Source: a virus
DNA: 64,000 nt
Strand: one strand, 5' to 3'
IMG/VR virus record: IMGVR_UViG_3300037246_000452
Span: 1-64,000 of that record
The position numbers and the translations under genes are program-made. Shown here piece after piece: positions 39,711 to 46,889 of this stretch. The notes beneath the pieces were generated by a model. The model saw only the letters and a program-made list of their open reading frames with translations, had not been told where the DNA came from and ran no database searches. The stretch's first letter is position 1, and every line of letters begins with the position of its first letter.

Positions 39711-40681
39711 GTTAATTGTTGCTCCCACTCCCATGCATCCTGCACCATAGAGGTCAGGTCACTGTGCTCAGGCTCCCACCCGAAACGACTTCTTATCCTC
39801 TTATTGTCGGCCACTGCTCGGGCTACATCCCCCTCCCTCCTTGGGGCGTGTATAACAGGTAGCATCATACCAGTGACTCTCTCCACCTCAACTACCATAT
39901 CTTCCACTGAATACCCCTCACCCGTTCCTACGTTTAAGGTAATAGATGGGGTGTCCTCCTCTAAATACCTTACAGCCTGAATATGAGCCTCCGATACATC
40001 CTTTACATGGACATAATCGCGTAAGCATGTGCCGTCTGGGGTGTCATAGTCCGTACCGTAAATAGAAAGCTCTGACTTATTCTTAATGGCGTTGAAACAA
40101 TTCTTTAGCAGGTGGGTTGCTTTGGGGTTGCGGGGGCCAATACCATTTACAAGGTCAGCTCCCAGCACATTGAAATACCTCAGGATTGCATACTTGATAC
40201 CTATACGATCTGCCGCACTGGTTATCATCTGCTCTCCCACCATCTTGGTCATGCCATAAGGATTGCTAGGGTTCAAAGGTGTAATTTCTGTCAGGGTCAT
40301 ACTACTTTTAGTTGCCCCATACACTGCTGCCGTGCTGGAGAATATCAAGCGTTTAACACTTGTGCAGTTAATTGCACTGAGCAATGCGATTACTCCTCCG
40401 ATGTTATTCTCATAATACTTCAAGGGGTCTTCGACTGATTCCGGGGCTGAGAGGCTGGCAGCAAACATCATTACTGTATCTACTTTGTACTCATTAATCA
40501 CTGACCTTACTCTGTCCACCTCCTGAACTCTGGCTACCACACACCTAACATGCTTGGGGAGACTCGCAGGGTGGCCGGTTGAAAGGTCGTCGATCACTAC
40601 AACTTCTTCCCCTTGATTTACTAGCTGGTGTACTACTGTACTGCCGATATACCCTGCCCCTCCTACTACTAATGTACTCAT
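39707..40681 (-). CDS. galE: UDP-glucose 4-epimerase
   Basis: The 324-residue protein is a full-length short-chain dehydrogenase of the GalE type: NAD-binding GGAGYIGS at residue 7, VIDDLSTGH, the catalytic SSTAAVYG and YGMTK pair (Tyr and Lys near residues 142 and 146), RYFNVLGAD and DYVHVKDVSEAH. It interconverts UDP-glucose and UDP-galactose, or the acetylated forms. Start has AAGGAG. Its likely use is to supply sugars for modification, in step with the PIG-L-type gene. Confidence 0.92.
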   Translation of the reverse strand: MSTLVVGGAGYIGSTVVHQLVNQGEEVVVIDDLSTGHPASLPKHVRCVVARVQEVDRVRSVINEYKVDTVMMFAASLSAPESVEDPLKYYENNIGGVIALLSAINCTSVKRLIFSSTAAVYGATKSSMTLTEITPLNPSNPYGMTKMVGEQMITSAADRIGIKYAILRYFNVLGADLVNGIGPRNPKATHLLKNCFNAIKNKSELSIYGTDYDTPDGTCLRDYVHVKDVSEAHIQAVRYLEEDTPSITLNVGTGEGYSVEDMVVEVERVTGMMLPVIHAPRREGDVARAVADNKRIRSRFGWEPEHSDLTSMVQDAWEWEQQLT

Positions 40682-40750
40682 GTCTTATACTCCTTAATTG
40701 ACTGACTCATGTAAAGTGTTGGTATACAACAACTTTCAATATCGGGGTCT

Positions 40751-40786
40751 ATGTCTTACTAATGTCTTGTCTTATGTCTTAAGACA
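40751..40786. repeat. ATGTCTT direct repeats and TGTCTTAAGACA palindrome
   Basis: Three copies of ATGTCTT (40751, 40762, 40774) are spaced 11-12 bp apart, about one helical turn, and the last forms the palindrome TGTCTTAAGACA (40775-40786). They lie in the 129-bp gap upstream of galE, which otherwise holds no gene. The phase suggests an operator for galE. Confidence 0.5.
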
Positions 40787-40810
40787 CTATATATAATACC
40801 CTATGACATA

Positions 40811-41035
40811 TCAAGTCTTTTCTTTCTTCTGTTCTTTATACCACTCGGTAAACTGTTCTAGGTTGCCTCTATAGAATAGGCAGTTACAGTGAGTTGTTTC
40901 ATTACAAGCATCATGCAATACATCGAAGCAATAGTTGGCTTGCATAGTTGATATATCATCTTTCTCTACCTCGGAACTATCCTCTACGGTACTTCCTGTT
41001 TGAGTGGGTATATTTAACCCTTTATACTTTTTCAT
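40811..41035 (-). CDS. small Cys-rich protein, paralog of 42929-43201
   Basis: A 74-residue protein opening MKKYKGLNIPTQTG, with YCFDVLHDACNET, CNCLFYRGNLEQFTEW. The opening and the C-x-CLF-x4-N-x-EQ-x3-W ending are shared with the gene at 42929-43201. The four Cys may bind zinc or a cluster. AAGGAGG lies before the ATG. Function unknown. Confidence 0.58.
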   Translation of the reverse strand: MKKYKGLNIPTQTGSTVEDSSEVEKDDISTMQANYCFDVLHDACNETTHCNCLFYRGNLEQFTEWYKEQKKEKT

Positions 41036-41044
41036 TCTTCCTCC

Positions 41045-41281
41045 TTAACCGATCTTCTTTAACATTTTCAACTTCGATTCTATCTGCCGTACTCCTATGG
41101 ATAGGTTTCCTATAATGTTCCGATAAAATACGCTATCTCTAAGCGACTGACACCCTACACTACCCATGTCCCTTTGTAGTACGTCTCTGGCTCTTATAGT
41201 CATCTTGAGTTCTTTCTCATAACTCTCTATCCTATCCCTTCGTTCTTCTTTATCTCCCCAACCTGTGCAATCTTTATTCAT
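41045..41281 (-). CDS. small helical protein
   Basis: A 78-residue charged helical protein (EERRDRIESYEKELKMTIRA, IESKLKMLKKIG). GGAG lies before ATG 41281. No family was recognised. Confidence 0.55.
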   Translation of the reverse strand: MNKDCTGWGDKEERRDRIESYEKELKMTIRARDVLQRDMGSVGCQSLRDSVFYRNIIGNLSIGVRQIESKLKMLKKIG

Positions 41282-41294
41282 CCCGCCAACTCCT

Positions 41295-41471
41295 TTATAC
41301 TTTCCTTGCTTCCGTTAGTAATCCTCTCTGTCTCTTAATGATCTTATTATATAGCATTCGTTCTATTGGACATGTGAGCTTACTCATAGTATGTTCTAAG
41401 GTTAATATTATTCTTACTAAGGCTCTTATAATCGCTCTATCTTTATCTGTTCTTTCCTTCTCCGCACCCAT
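41295..41471 (-). CDS. small basic helical protein
   Basis: A 58-residue protein (MGAEKERTDKDRAIIRALVR...), ending KIIKRQRGLLTEARKV. It starts at ATG 41471 overlapping the upstream TGA (TGATG), with GGAGGG before it. The composition suits a small nucleic-acid-binding or structural helix pair. Confidence 0.55.
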   Translation of the reverse strand: MGAEKERTDKDRAIIRALVRIILTLEHTMSKLTCPIERMLYNKIIKRQRGLLTEARKV

Positions 41472-41764
41472 CAGCCCTCCGCTCCCGACTTACCATTGGC
41501 TGTTATCCTCTCCAGTATAGAAGGACTACAACTTATTATCCGCAGACTATCTTTATCTACAACCTTCGGCCCAAACACTGATAACATTAACTCACCTATA
41601 TGACTAGCCCACTGAGCTATTATAATATCCCCCGTGGCACTGTCCCGGTACTTAGTCATACCATTCCATGTTTCTTCCTCTATGAAGCCATTGAATTCCA
41701 CCCCATTAATGAGAAAGTCATATGCTGCTCTCTTTCTGTTTACCTGTATCTCTATCTTACTCAT
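41471..41764 (-). CDS. hypothetical protein
   Basis: A 97-residue protein from ATG 41764 behind GGAGG. Beta-rich N-terminus (KIEIQVNRKRAAYDFLINGV) and a helical end (CSPSILERITANGKSG). No family was recognised. Confidence 0.55.
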   Translation of the reverse strand: MSKIEIQVNRKRAAYDFLINGVEFNGFIEEETWNGMTKYRDSATGDIIIAQWASHIGELMLSVFGPKVVDKDSLRIISCSPSILERITANGKSGAEG

Positions 41765-42225
41765 AATCCCTCCATCTGGGTTAGGCATACAACCAGCCTA
41801 TCTCTTGTTAATGGGTTAAGGTTCATTGAGAAGGCTTCTTTCTCATAGTAGCTTCTTGCTGTATCTCCGAACTTCCTACTCATGCCTCGCCAGTCCGCTA
41901 CCATTTGTCGTATGTACTTATGAGGCATTGGTTTAGCATGGCCTTCTTTGTCTACCCAATGGTTCCAGTGATGTTTATTTCTTCCATAATGTAAGGCCCA
42001 CGCCTTCCTGAAATCTTCATCTATTAACTTCTGCCCCGCCACACCCGTTTCCCAATCTACAGGGCAGTAGAACTTCCATGCGTAAGGGAAGAACTCAGCT
42101 GGCAGGAACTTTGACAGGTCATGTGTTATAGCATGCCAGTACAATCCCATCTTCCAAGCCTCTATCCCCACATTCTTCTTATGCTCTAAAATATACATCA
42201 GGTAGTGCCAATACATTCTTATCAT
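41761..42225 (-). CDS. DUF5662-like protein
   Basis: The 154-residue protein has YILEHKKNVGIEAWKMGLYW then HAITHDLSKFLPAEFFPYAW and later HYGRNKHHWNHW. The HxxxHD-x-SKF and N-x-HHWNHW motifs match a phage family with an HD-like metal site that I know as DUF5662. Phosphohydrolase activity is possible but unproven. GGGGG lies upstream of the ATG. Confidence 0.7.
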   Translation of the reverse strand: MIRMYWHYLMYILEHKKNVGIEAWKMGLYWHAITHDLSKFLPAEFFPYAWKFYCPVDWETGVAGQKLIDEDFRKAWALHYGRNKHHWNHWVDKEGHAKPMPHKYIRQMVADWRGMSRKFGDTARSYYEKEAFSMNLNPLTRDRLVVCLTQMEGL

Positions 42226-42566
42226 AATACCATCCCCCGGGAATACCCGTTATATATTGCATCTAACTTATGAGCCCTTGCTCTACCTTTGTTTATCCTT
42301 GCAATCTCCTTGTAATAGGCTTCCCAACTCATAGAACATTTCTTCAGGTCAATATTTAGGGAGTGATGAAACTCGTCTCCCTCTATTACATAGTAGAACC
42401 AATACCTATCCCTCGCCCACTGTATTACTTCTTTGAAGTCCCGCCAAACCTTTGCTATCCTTGCACCGTAGATAGTCTCGAATACTATAAATAGAGTGAG
42501 TACTACTAGGACTAATATAAAAATAAACCATATCCTACTTAGCCATAATGTATATACTGCAATCAT
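42222..42566 (-). CDS. single-pass membrane protein
   Basis: A 114-residue protein from ATG 42566 behind GGAGG. Residues 9-31 form one membrane helix (WFIFILVLVVLTLFIVFETI), followed by a basic cytoplasm-like part (KKCSMSWEAYYKEIARINKG). No family was recognised. Confidence 0.58.
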   Translation of the reverse strand: MIAVYTLWLSRIWFIFILVLVVLTLFIVFETIYGARIAKVWRDFKEVIQWARDRYWFYYVIEGDEFHHSLNIDLKKCSMSWEAYYKEIARINKGRARAHKLDAIYNGYSRGMVL

Positions 42567-42925
42567 GCTTCCCTCCTTGGTTTGCATCGATGTAGGGTAA
42601 TTCTTTTGTTTTCATCCCTTGCCCTTATATACCTTGGACAACTATCGGCTCCTGACCTCATGACCTTATGAGTACATCGATCTCCTTCCCTCCAGATACA
42701 TTCATTATACCCACGCTCTACCTTATCTCCCTCAAGCAGTGGTTGCTTTAAGAATGGTCCTTCCATTACTTCCAGAGGTAATATCTCCTGACTACCCGGC
42801 CCCAACTTAGTAGGATTCTTACTATCCTGAGCCTCCAGCTTCTTAAGTCTATTATCTAAGTCGTCAATTAAATCAAAGAGTGCTGAGAATCCGCCCCACT
42901 TCCTGACTTCTTTAGTAATACTCAT
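42563..42925 (-). CDS. Cys-containing hypothetical protein
   Basis: A 120-residue protein with a helical N-terminus and a C-terminal CIWREGDRCTHKVMRSGADS with CPRYIRARDE and a final CKP, a likely zinc site. It overlaps the next gene. No family was recognised. Confidence 0.55.
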   Translation of the reverse strand: MSITKEVRKWGGFSALFDLIDDLDNRLKKLEAQDSKNPTKLGPGSQEILPLEVMEGPFLKQPLLEGDKVERGYNECIWREGDRCTHKVMRSGADSCPRYIRARDENKRITLHRCKPRREA

Positions 42926-42928
42926 AGG

Positions 42929-43201
42929 CTAATCTCCAGATGTTTGATCAGATTCAACGCTTCTGCCTGAGGCCTTATCTCTGCTTACTTTAGCTGCCCG
43001 GGCATCGAACCATGGAACATACTGCTCAATATTCTTCTCATCGAATAGGCAGACACTACAGTCTTGTACCCCTTTAGCCTTCTCAGGGCAGTCCTTAAGC
43101 TCCACCTTATTACAATCAAGGCATTGCTCTGTTTCATAACATAATGAATCTCCCTTGTTCTTGTTCTGTGCTGGTACAAATTTTCCTTTAAACTTTTTCA
43201 T
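42929..43201 (-). CDS. small Cys-rich protein, paralog of 40811-41035
   Basis: A 90-residue protein opening MKKFKGKFVPAQNKNKG with CLDCNKVELKDC and CSVCLFDEKNIEQYVPWF. It shares its opening and ending motifs with the gene at 40811-41035, so the two arose by duplication. Six Cys suggest metal binding. GGAGG lies before the ATG. Confidence 0.6.
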   Translation of the reverse strand: MKKFKGKFVPAQNKNKGDSLCYETEQCLDCNKVELKDCPEKAKGVQDCSVCLFDEKNIEQYVPWFDARAAKVSRDKASGRSVESDQTSGD

Positions 43202-43654
43202 GATTTACCCTCCTTCAACTCTTTAATTAATTCATGAACCCACTCAATCTTAACAGACCATTTCACTTTACTTCTTTCAACGTGTAGCGTGAAGCAGTCA
43301 ATCATATAATCTACTGCCTGTTGATTTGCCCAGGTATTAACCGCCCGGAGCTTAGCCAATACCTGAGCCCTCCTACCCCTTAGGATAGAGAAGCCAGCAT
43401 GTTTAACTCCATGGCAGTCAGGGCATAAGGCCTGTATGCCTACCAGTACCTGTTGTCTTTTCTTATCATCATAATACCAGACTTCGTGAGCCTCTACTGG
43501 ATGTGCTCTTCCTTTACCCCCACATATCTCACACTTATACCCCGCCAGTTTGTAGCAATGCCTTCTAATCAAGTCCCATTCACTCTTTTTTGAGCATGGT
43601 ACGAAGATTCTTTTTCTGTACTCCGTCTGGTACTAATTCAATTGATAATTTCAC
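43198..43654 (-). pseudogene. HNH endonuclease gene with a +1 frameshift
   Basis: Two frames make one protein. From GTG 43654 (behind GGAG, overlapping the upstream stop) the first frame reads MKLSIELVPDGVQKKNLRTM and then LKKE-stop. Another frame continues SEWDLIRRHCYKLAGYKCEI and holds CEICGGKGRAHPVEAHE and LCPDCHGVKH, a C-x2-C/HE/C-x2-CH HNH site. The join lies at six A residues (plus-strand T run 43586-43591). With five A the frames fuse to LKKSEWDLIRR, the expected family sequence. Either the gene is broken, the base is a sequencing error, or ribosomes shift there. A rescue start at TTG 43572 is possible. Confidence 0.7.
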
Positions 43655-44268
43655 CTCGATCTCCTTGGCTGGGTCACCGCTTTCTCTAAGGGCCATCCTA
43701 ATTTTAATCTTTTATATATAATGCCTCGGGGGAATCCTTGCTGTTCTTCTAGTTCAGTAACAGCTATCTTTTTACCTTCCCATTCCACAAAGACAGTTGA
43801 TTTCTTATTACGTTGATTCTTTTTATTGCTTAGCCATCTACAGTTATTTGGCTCATAATTACCGTCATTATCTTCCCTGTCTATAGTGATTCTACTCCCT
43901 TTGGGTCTATCCCCCATATCTTTGAGAAAATTCTCAAACTTTAGCCACTTAGTACAAACTGTAATTCCTCGGCCACCATAGTTACTGTAACCTTCTCTGT
44001 TATTATTGGTACATCTTTGAATCATGTTATGCCACGAGTTGTAGGTTCCACTTGTAACTCCTGCTTTGGTATGTCCGTGCTTTCTAGCCTCTCTCTTCCA
44101 ACAACCGCATGATATAGTCTTACCATTTTTAAGAGCTATTTTAGTGGCTACAGTTGTAGTTCCACAATCACACTTACAAACATATGCTATGTTACGGCCA
44201 ACTTTTGTTTCCTCAACTACTGTTAATCTACCATATTTCTTTGTTGTATCGAAAAAAATACGCCTCAT
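43651..44268 (-). CDS. AP2/HNH-type mobile endonuclease
   Basis: The 205-residue protein has an N-terminal zinc unit (YGRLTVVEETKVGRNIAYVC, CDCG, SCGCWKREA), a core SWHNMIQRCTNNNREGYSNY, then YGGRGITVCTKW, DMGDRP, ITIDREDNDGNYEPNNCRW, and a C-terminal helix-turn-helix-like unit ending GWPLEKAV. The core and tail recur at 49110-49541 and 55438-55899. Such genes are free-standing homing elements. It is the first gene after its own promoter. Confidence 0.75.
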   Translation of the reverse strand: MRRIFFDTTKKYGRLTVVEETKVGRNIAYVCKCDCGTTTVATKIALKNGKTISCGCWKREARKHGHTKAGVTSGTYNSWHNMIQRCTNNNREGYSNYGGRGITVCTKWLKFENFLKDMGDRPKGSRITIDREDNDGNYEPNNCRWLSNKKNQRNKKSTVFVEWEGKKIAVTELEEQQGFPRGIIYKRLKLGWPLEKAVTQPRRSR

Positions 44269-44297
44269 GATACACCTCCAATTTTTAATTATAAATC

Positions 44298-44326
44298 AGT
44301 ATACCATGAGGCGTTAATTATGTCAA
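44298..44326 (-). promoter_or_regulatory. sigma70-type promoter
   Basis: TTGACA (44321-44326) and TATACT (44298-44303), spacer 17 bp, facing the AP2/HNH gene and the following small genes. Confidence 0.83.
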
Positions 44327-44337
44327 TCTATACTTGG

Positions 44338-45216
44338 TTAAACTGCAACCTCAATATCTATGTTGGGATATAAAGCGGCAAACGTGTTAAGGGTATCATC
44401 TGGACCGACTTCTTCCATAAGTTCTTTAAGAGTCTTTTGTTTACCCTTACCCTTCCCCTTGCCTAATCCGTTTTCTAAGAATTGCTGACAAATGTATTCA
44501 AGAGCAACCGTGTTATATTCCGTACCACTTGTTTTCATTTGTTTAGCCACTGCAGCTTCAATAATTTCCTTTTGGTCGGTATGCACCTTGAATGTTAGCG
44601 TGGTAACGGTATTGCCTGTATCTCCGGCCCCGTCATCACCACCTTCATCCGTACCGCCCAGACTTTTAACAGTTTCAATTAACTGCAGGCACGTCATCGA
44701 ATTGGCCTTTTCAACCCACTCTTCCACGTTCTCCTCATTAAGCAGGTGAGCAATTTCTTTCAGCTTGGTCCAGCCGACTGACTTAACGTCGTCCCACTTA
44801 ACACCGGACTCAACAAGGTCTCTGTAAATCTGAACGAGATACATGGCCTTCCTGTAATGCATGCCGAATTCATCAGTGATGTAGTCCTTGAAAGACTCAT
44901 GACCTGAGAACCAATCCTCCTCCTGCATTTTGGAGAGAAAACCACCGATCTTGAAGTTATTGAATTCACCTTCCTCGATGAGTTCCTTAACCAGATCAGA
45001 GACTTCAGTTTCCTTGATGTTTTCAACGGCAAATACCGTCTGAACAATCAAGTCCTCGCTGACCTCCTTCTTTGCCTTTGTCTTCGCCTTTGGTGCTGCC
45101 TTTGTTGCTGATTCTGTTGCTCCTTCTTTCGCCTTCGTTTTAAGTGCCATATCCTTTCCTCCTGTTTTTGTAGCCTCGACCTTCGTAGTCTCTGGCTTAG
45201 TTTCTGTTTCGGCCAT
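44338..45216 (-). CDS. hypothetical phage protein with low-complexity ends
   Basis: The 292-residue protein has a Lys/Ala/Thr-rich N-terminus, a folded core (FKIGGFLSKMQEEDWFSGHE, YLVQIYRDLVESGVKWDDV, SVGWTKLKEIAHLLNEENV) and a C-terminus with a Gly/Lys run (GLGKGKGKGKQK). ATG 45216 has GGAGG, and an internal ATG 45150 (MALKTKAKE) also has a strong AGGAGG site. The core resembles a phage helical domain seen next to replication genes. Its function is unknown. It forms a one-gene transcript with its own promoter, which hints at high expression. Confidence 0.6.
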   Translation of the reverse strand: MAETETKPETTKVEATKTGGKDMALKTKAKEGATESATKAAPKAKTKAKKEVSEDLIVQTVFAVENIKETEVSDLVKELIEEGEFNNFKIGGFLSKMQEEDWFSGHESFKDYITDEFGMHYRKAMYLVQIYRDLVESGVKWDDVKSVGWTKLKEIAHLLNEENVEEWVEKANSMTCLQLIETVKSLGGTDEGGDDGAGDTGNTVTTLTFKVHTDQKEIIEAAVAKQMKTSGTEYNTVALEYICQQFLENGLGKGKGKGKQKTLKELMEEVGPDDTLNTFAALYPNIDIEVAV

Positions 45217-45260
45217 ATTGCCCTCCCTGATTTAGTTATTTATTAATTATTTATACTGTA

Positions 45261-45289
45261 ATTATACCTAATTGAATATGGTTTGTCAA
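45261..45289 (-). promoter_or_regulatory. sigma70-type promoter with upstream palindrome
   Basis: TTGACA (45284-45289) and TATAAT (45261-45266), spacer 17 bp. A perfect palindrome copy (45297-45312) lies 7 bp upstream of the -35. Confidence 0.88.
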
Positions 45290-45313
45290 GTAAATATTGC
45301 AGTTAATTGCAAA

Positions 45314-45451
45314 TTACCCTAGACTATCTATCCATGCTGCAAAGGCATAACCGGCAATAAGCATTATAGGCACTGTAAATATATATACCCAAGTGTTATT
45401 ACTCAACCATGCAACAAGCTTCTCCGCCCTTTCTTCACACTTACAACTCAT
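45314..45451 (-). CDS. 45-residue membrane protein
   Basis: The protein MSCKCEERAEKLVAWLSNN continues with one membrane segment (WVYIFTVPIMLIAGYAFAAW). It starts at ATG 45451 inside the end of the MazG-like gene with AAGGTG upstream. Its role is unknown. Confidence 0.55.
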   Translation of the reverse strand: MSCKCEERAEKLVAWLSNNTWVYIFTVPIMLIAGYAFAAWIDSLG

Positions 45452-45743
45452 GGCTATCACCTTCATAATTGTAGTACTTACCCGCAGTCCCAAATTTCTC
45501 TTCCTTGGCCTTGTTGATGTTGGCCCTACTCAACCTTCCGTGCTTTACAATCACGTCCACCCAGAAGAGTATATGCCCTATCTCTTCCTCAAGCTTCTCC
45601 CTATTGGTCTTGCCTGTCTTATGCTTTTTGTCGTTCCATCCGAATAGTTTAACCTTAGAGACAGCTATAGCCACTTCGTTACATTCCTCAGCCAGCTTGG
45701 TAAGGTTCTTCCGGGAGTCATTATACATTGTTCCTTGGCTCAT
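45441..45743 (-). CDS. MazG-like pyrophosphohydrolase
   Basis: The 100-residue protein has the two-part acidic site of all-alpha NTP pyrophosphatases: KLAEECNEVAIAV (E-E-x-x-E) and KLEEEIGHILFWVDVIV (E-x-x-x-x-x-x-x-D). These enzymes hydrolyse (d)NTPs or (p)ppGpp. It is of minimal length, as in other phage MazG-like proteins. GGAGG precedes the ATG. It sits in the nucleotide-metabolism region with ThyX and a DUF1599-like gene. Confidence 0.75.
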   Translation of the reverse strand: MSQGTMYNDSRKNLTKLAEECNEVAIAVSKVKLFGWNDKKHKTGKTNREKLEEEIGHILFWVDVIVKHGRLSRANINKAKEEKFGTAGKYYNYEGDSHEL

Positions 45744-46183
45744 GATTTTTCCTCCATAGTTTTAATATCATGGCATTGGTAGCACAGTACCTGTAGCCCT
45801 GATACTGAGCAAAATAGTTTCAGTATATAAGCTCCTGCATGTGCCAGCGTAGTAAACGGTCCACACCCTTTGATATGATCTATATTGTAGGCACTGGTCT
45901 CCTTCATCCCACCCTTTGCTGCCGGCACCTTGACCTTCTCTTTGAGGTAATACGTGTCACCGCAATAGGCACAGGGAACCACCCATTTCTTCTTACTGCT
46001 ATCGGTACAGGGTATTCTTGCATTAAGTACGGCATCCTTGTACATCTGACTGTTACGCCACTCCTTACGCAATGCAGCTTTCAGCTTACCTACAAACTTC
46101 CCCTCTGTCATGCCATACTTAGGATGCTTGGCCTGTTTCTTACCCTTGCTACCATTCTTCTTCTTTGCTAAATACTTTATCAT
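45740..46183 (-). CDS. HNH endonuclease-like protein
   Basis: A 147-residue protein with a basic N-terminus (KKKNGSKGKKQAKHPKYG) and an HNH-type core: VPCAYCGDTYYLKEKV, AYNIDHIKGCGPF and QVLCYQCHDIKTMEE. The C-x2-C, N-x-DH and C-x2-CH elements fit. Start ATG 46183 overlaps the micro-protein stop. Confidence 0.7.
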   Translation of the reverse strand: MIKYLAKKKNGSKGKKQAKHPKYGMTEGKFVGKLKAALRKEWRNSQMYKDAVLNARIPCTDSSKKKWVVPCAYCGDTYYLKEKVKVPAAKGGMKETSAYNIDHIKGCGPFTTLAHAGAYILKLFCSVSGLQVLCYQCHDIKTMEEKS

Positions 46184-46260
46184 CGTTGCTTACCCGCTAC
46201 TATAAAGAAGATGGGTAGTATTATCCCTATGCATACTATCACCATACCTACATACTCCAT
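46180..46260 (-). CDS. 26-residue membrane peptide
   Basis: The peptide MEYVGMVIVCIGIILPIFFI with VAGKQR is a single membrane helix with a basic end. GGGGGACAAT precedes its ATG, and a palindrome copy (46272-46287) lies just upstream. It overlaps the HNH gene start. Confidence 0.5.
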   Translation of the reverse strand: MEYVGMVIVCIGIILPIFFIVAGKQR

Positions 46261-46316
46261 ATTGTCCCCCTGTGCAATTAATTGCAACTACTTGCGTGAT
46301 TTGGCCCCTACATACT

Positions 46317-46706
46317 TTAGCTTCCCGGGTCAGCATTAACACCTATAAGGCAGCACTTCTTGTATTTCTTCCCAGACTTACAAGGGCAAGGGTCATTCCG
46401 TTTGGTTTTATTAAACTTCACCAATGTTATACCCTTCTTGGTTAGCACCCTAACTTTATCTTTCATAGCTGGGTTGTCAATCAGGAATTGAGGAAGGTCT
46501 TTCTTCTTTACCAGATCGAAGTCTTTCAACTCTGCATTACTGGCATTCCTCAACATGGCGTAAGTCACCATATCCTGATCATCCACCACCAGTATTTTCT
46601 TCTTTGGTTCCTTAAGTTTAAATGATGCCTCATCCAATATGACACCCACCTTTTGCACCCCTCTAAATGCTGGGGTTTCGTTGATGGTTTTTACTGCTGC
46701 ACTCAT
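46317..46706 (-). CDS. SEC-C motif protein
   Basis: The 129-residue protein ends in RNDPCPCKSGKKYKKCCL, the SEC-C zinc motif found at the C-terminus of SecA and in many small proteins. The N-terminal 95 residues (KKILVVDDQDMVTYAMLRNA) are a separate alpha/beta unit. SEC-C binds SecB in SecA and ribosomal or other partners elsewhere. The phage role is unknown. Start has GGAGG. Confidence 0.75.
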   Translation of the reverse strand: MSAAVKTINETPAFRGVQKVGVILDEASFKLKEPKKKILVVDDQDMVTYAMLRNASNAELKDFDLVKKKDLPQFLIDNPAMKDKVRVLTKKGITLVKFNKTKRNDPCPCKSGKKYKKCCLIGVNADPGS

Positions 46707-46888
46707 ATGTCACCTCCAATTAATTTAAGAGCAGGTACTATATCCTCCTCAATATCCAGCTCAAGGCGGGGTAGTACTATTTCCTTTACGGTACACTCCT
46801 CCAATGCAGATTTTGGGAATGTAACGTTAGTCACAACCGTGACGGTAATAGTTATATTGTTCCCTTTGATGTCTATATCTACACTCAT
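46703..46888 (-). CDS. small beta-rich protein
   Basis: A 61-residue protein from ATG 46888 behind AAAGGAG, with alternating strands (SVDIDIKGNNITITVTVVTN). Overlaps the SEC-C gene. No family was recognised. Confidence 0.55.
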   Translation of the reverse strand: MSVDIDIKGNNITITVTVVTNVTFPKSALEECTVKEIVLPRLELDIEEDIVPALKLIGGDI

Positions 46889-46889
46889 T

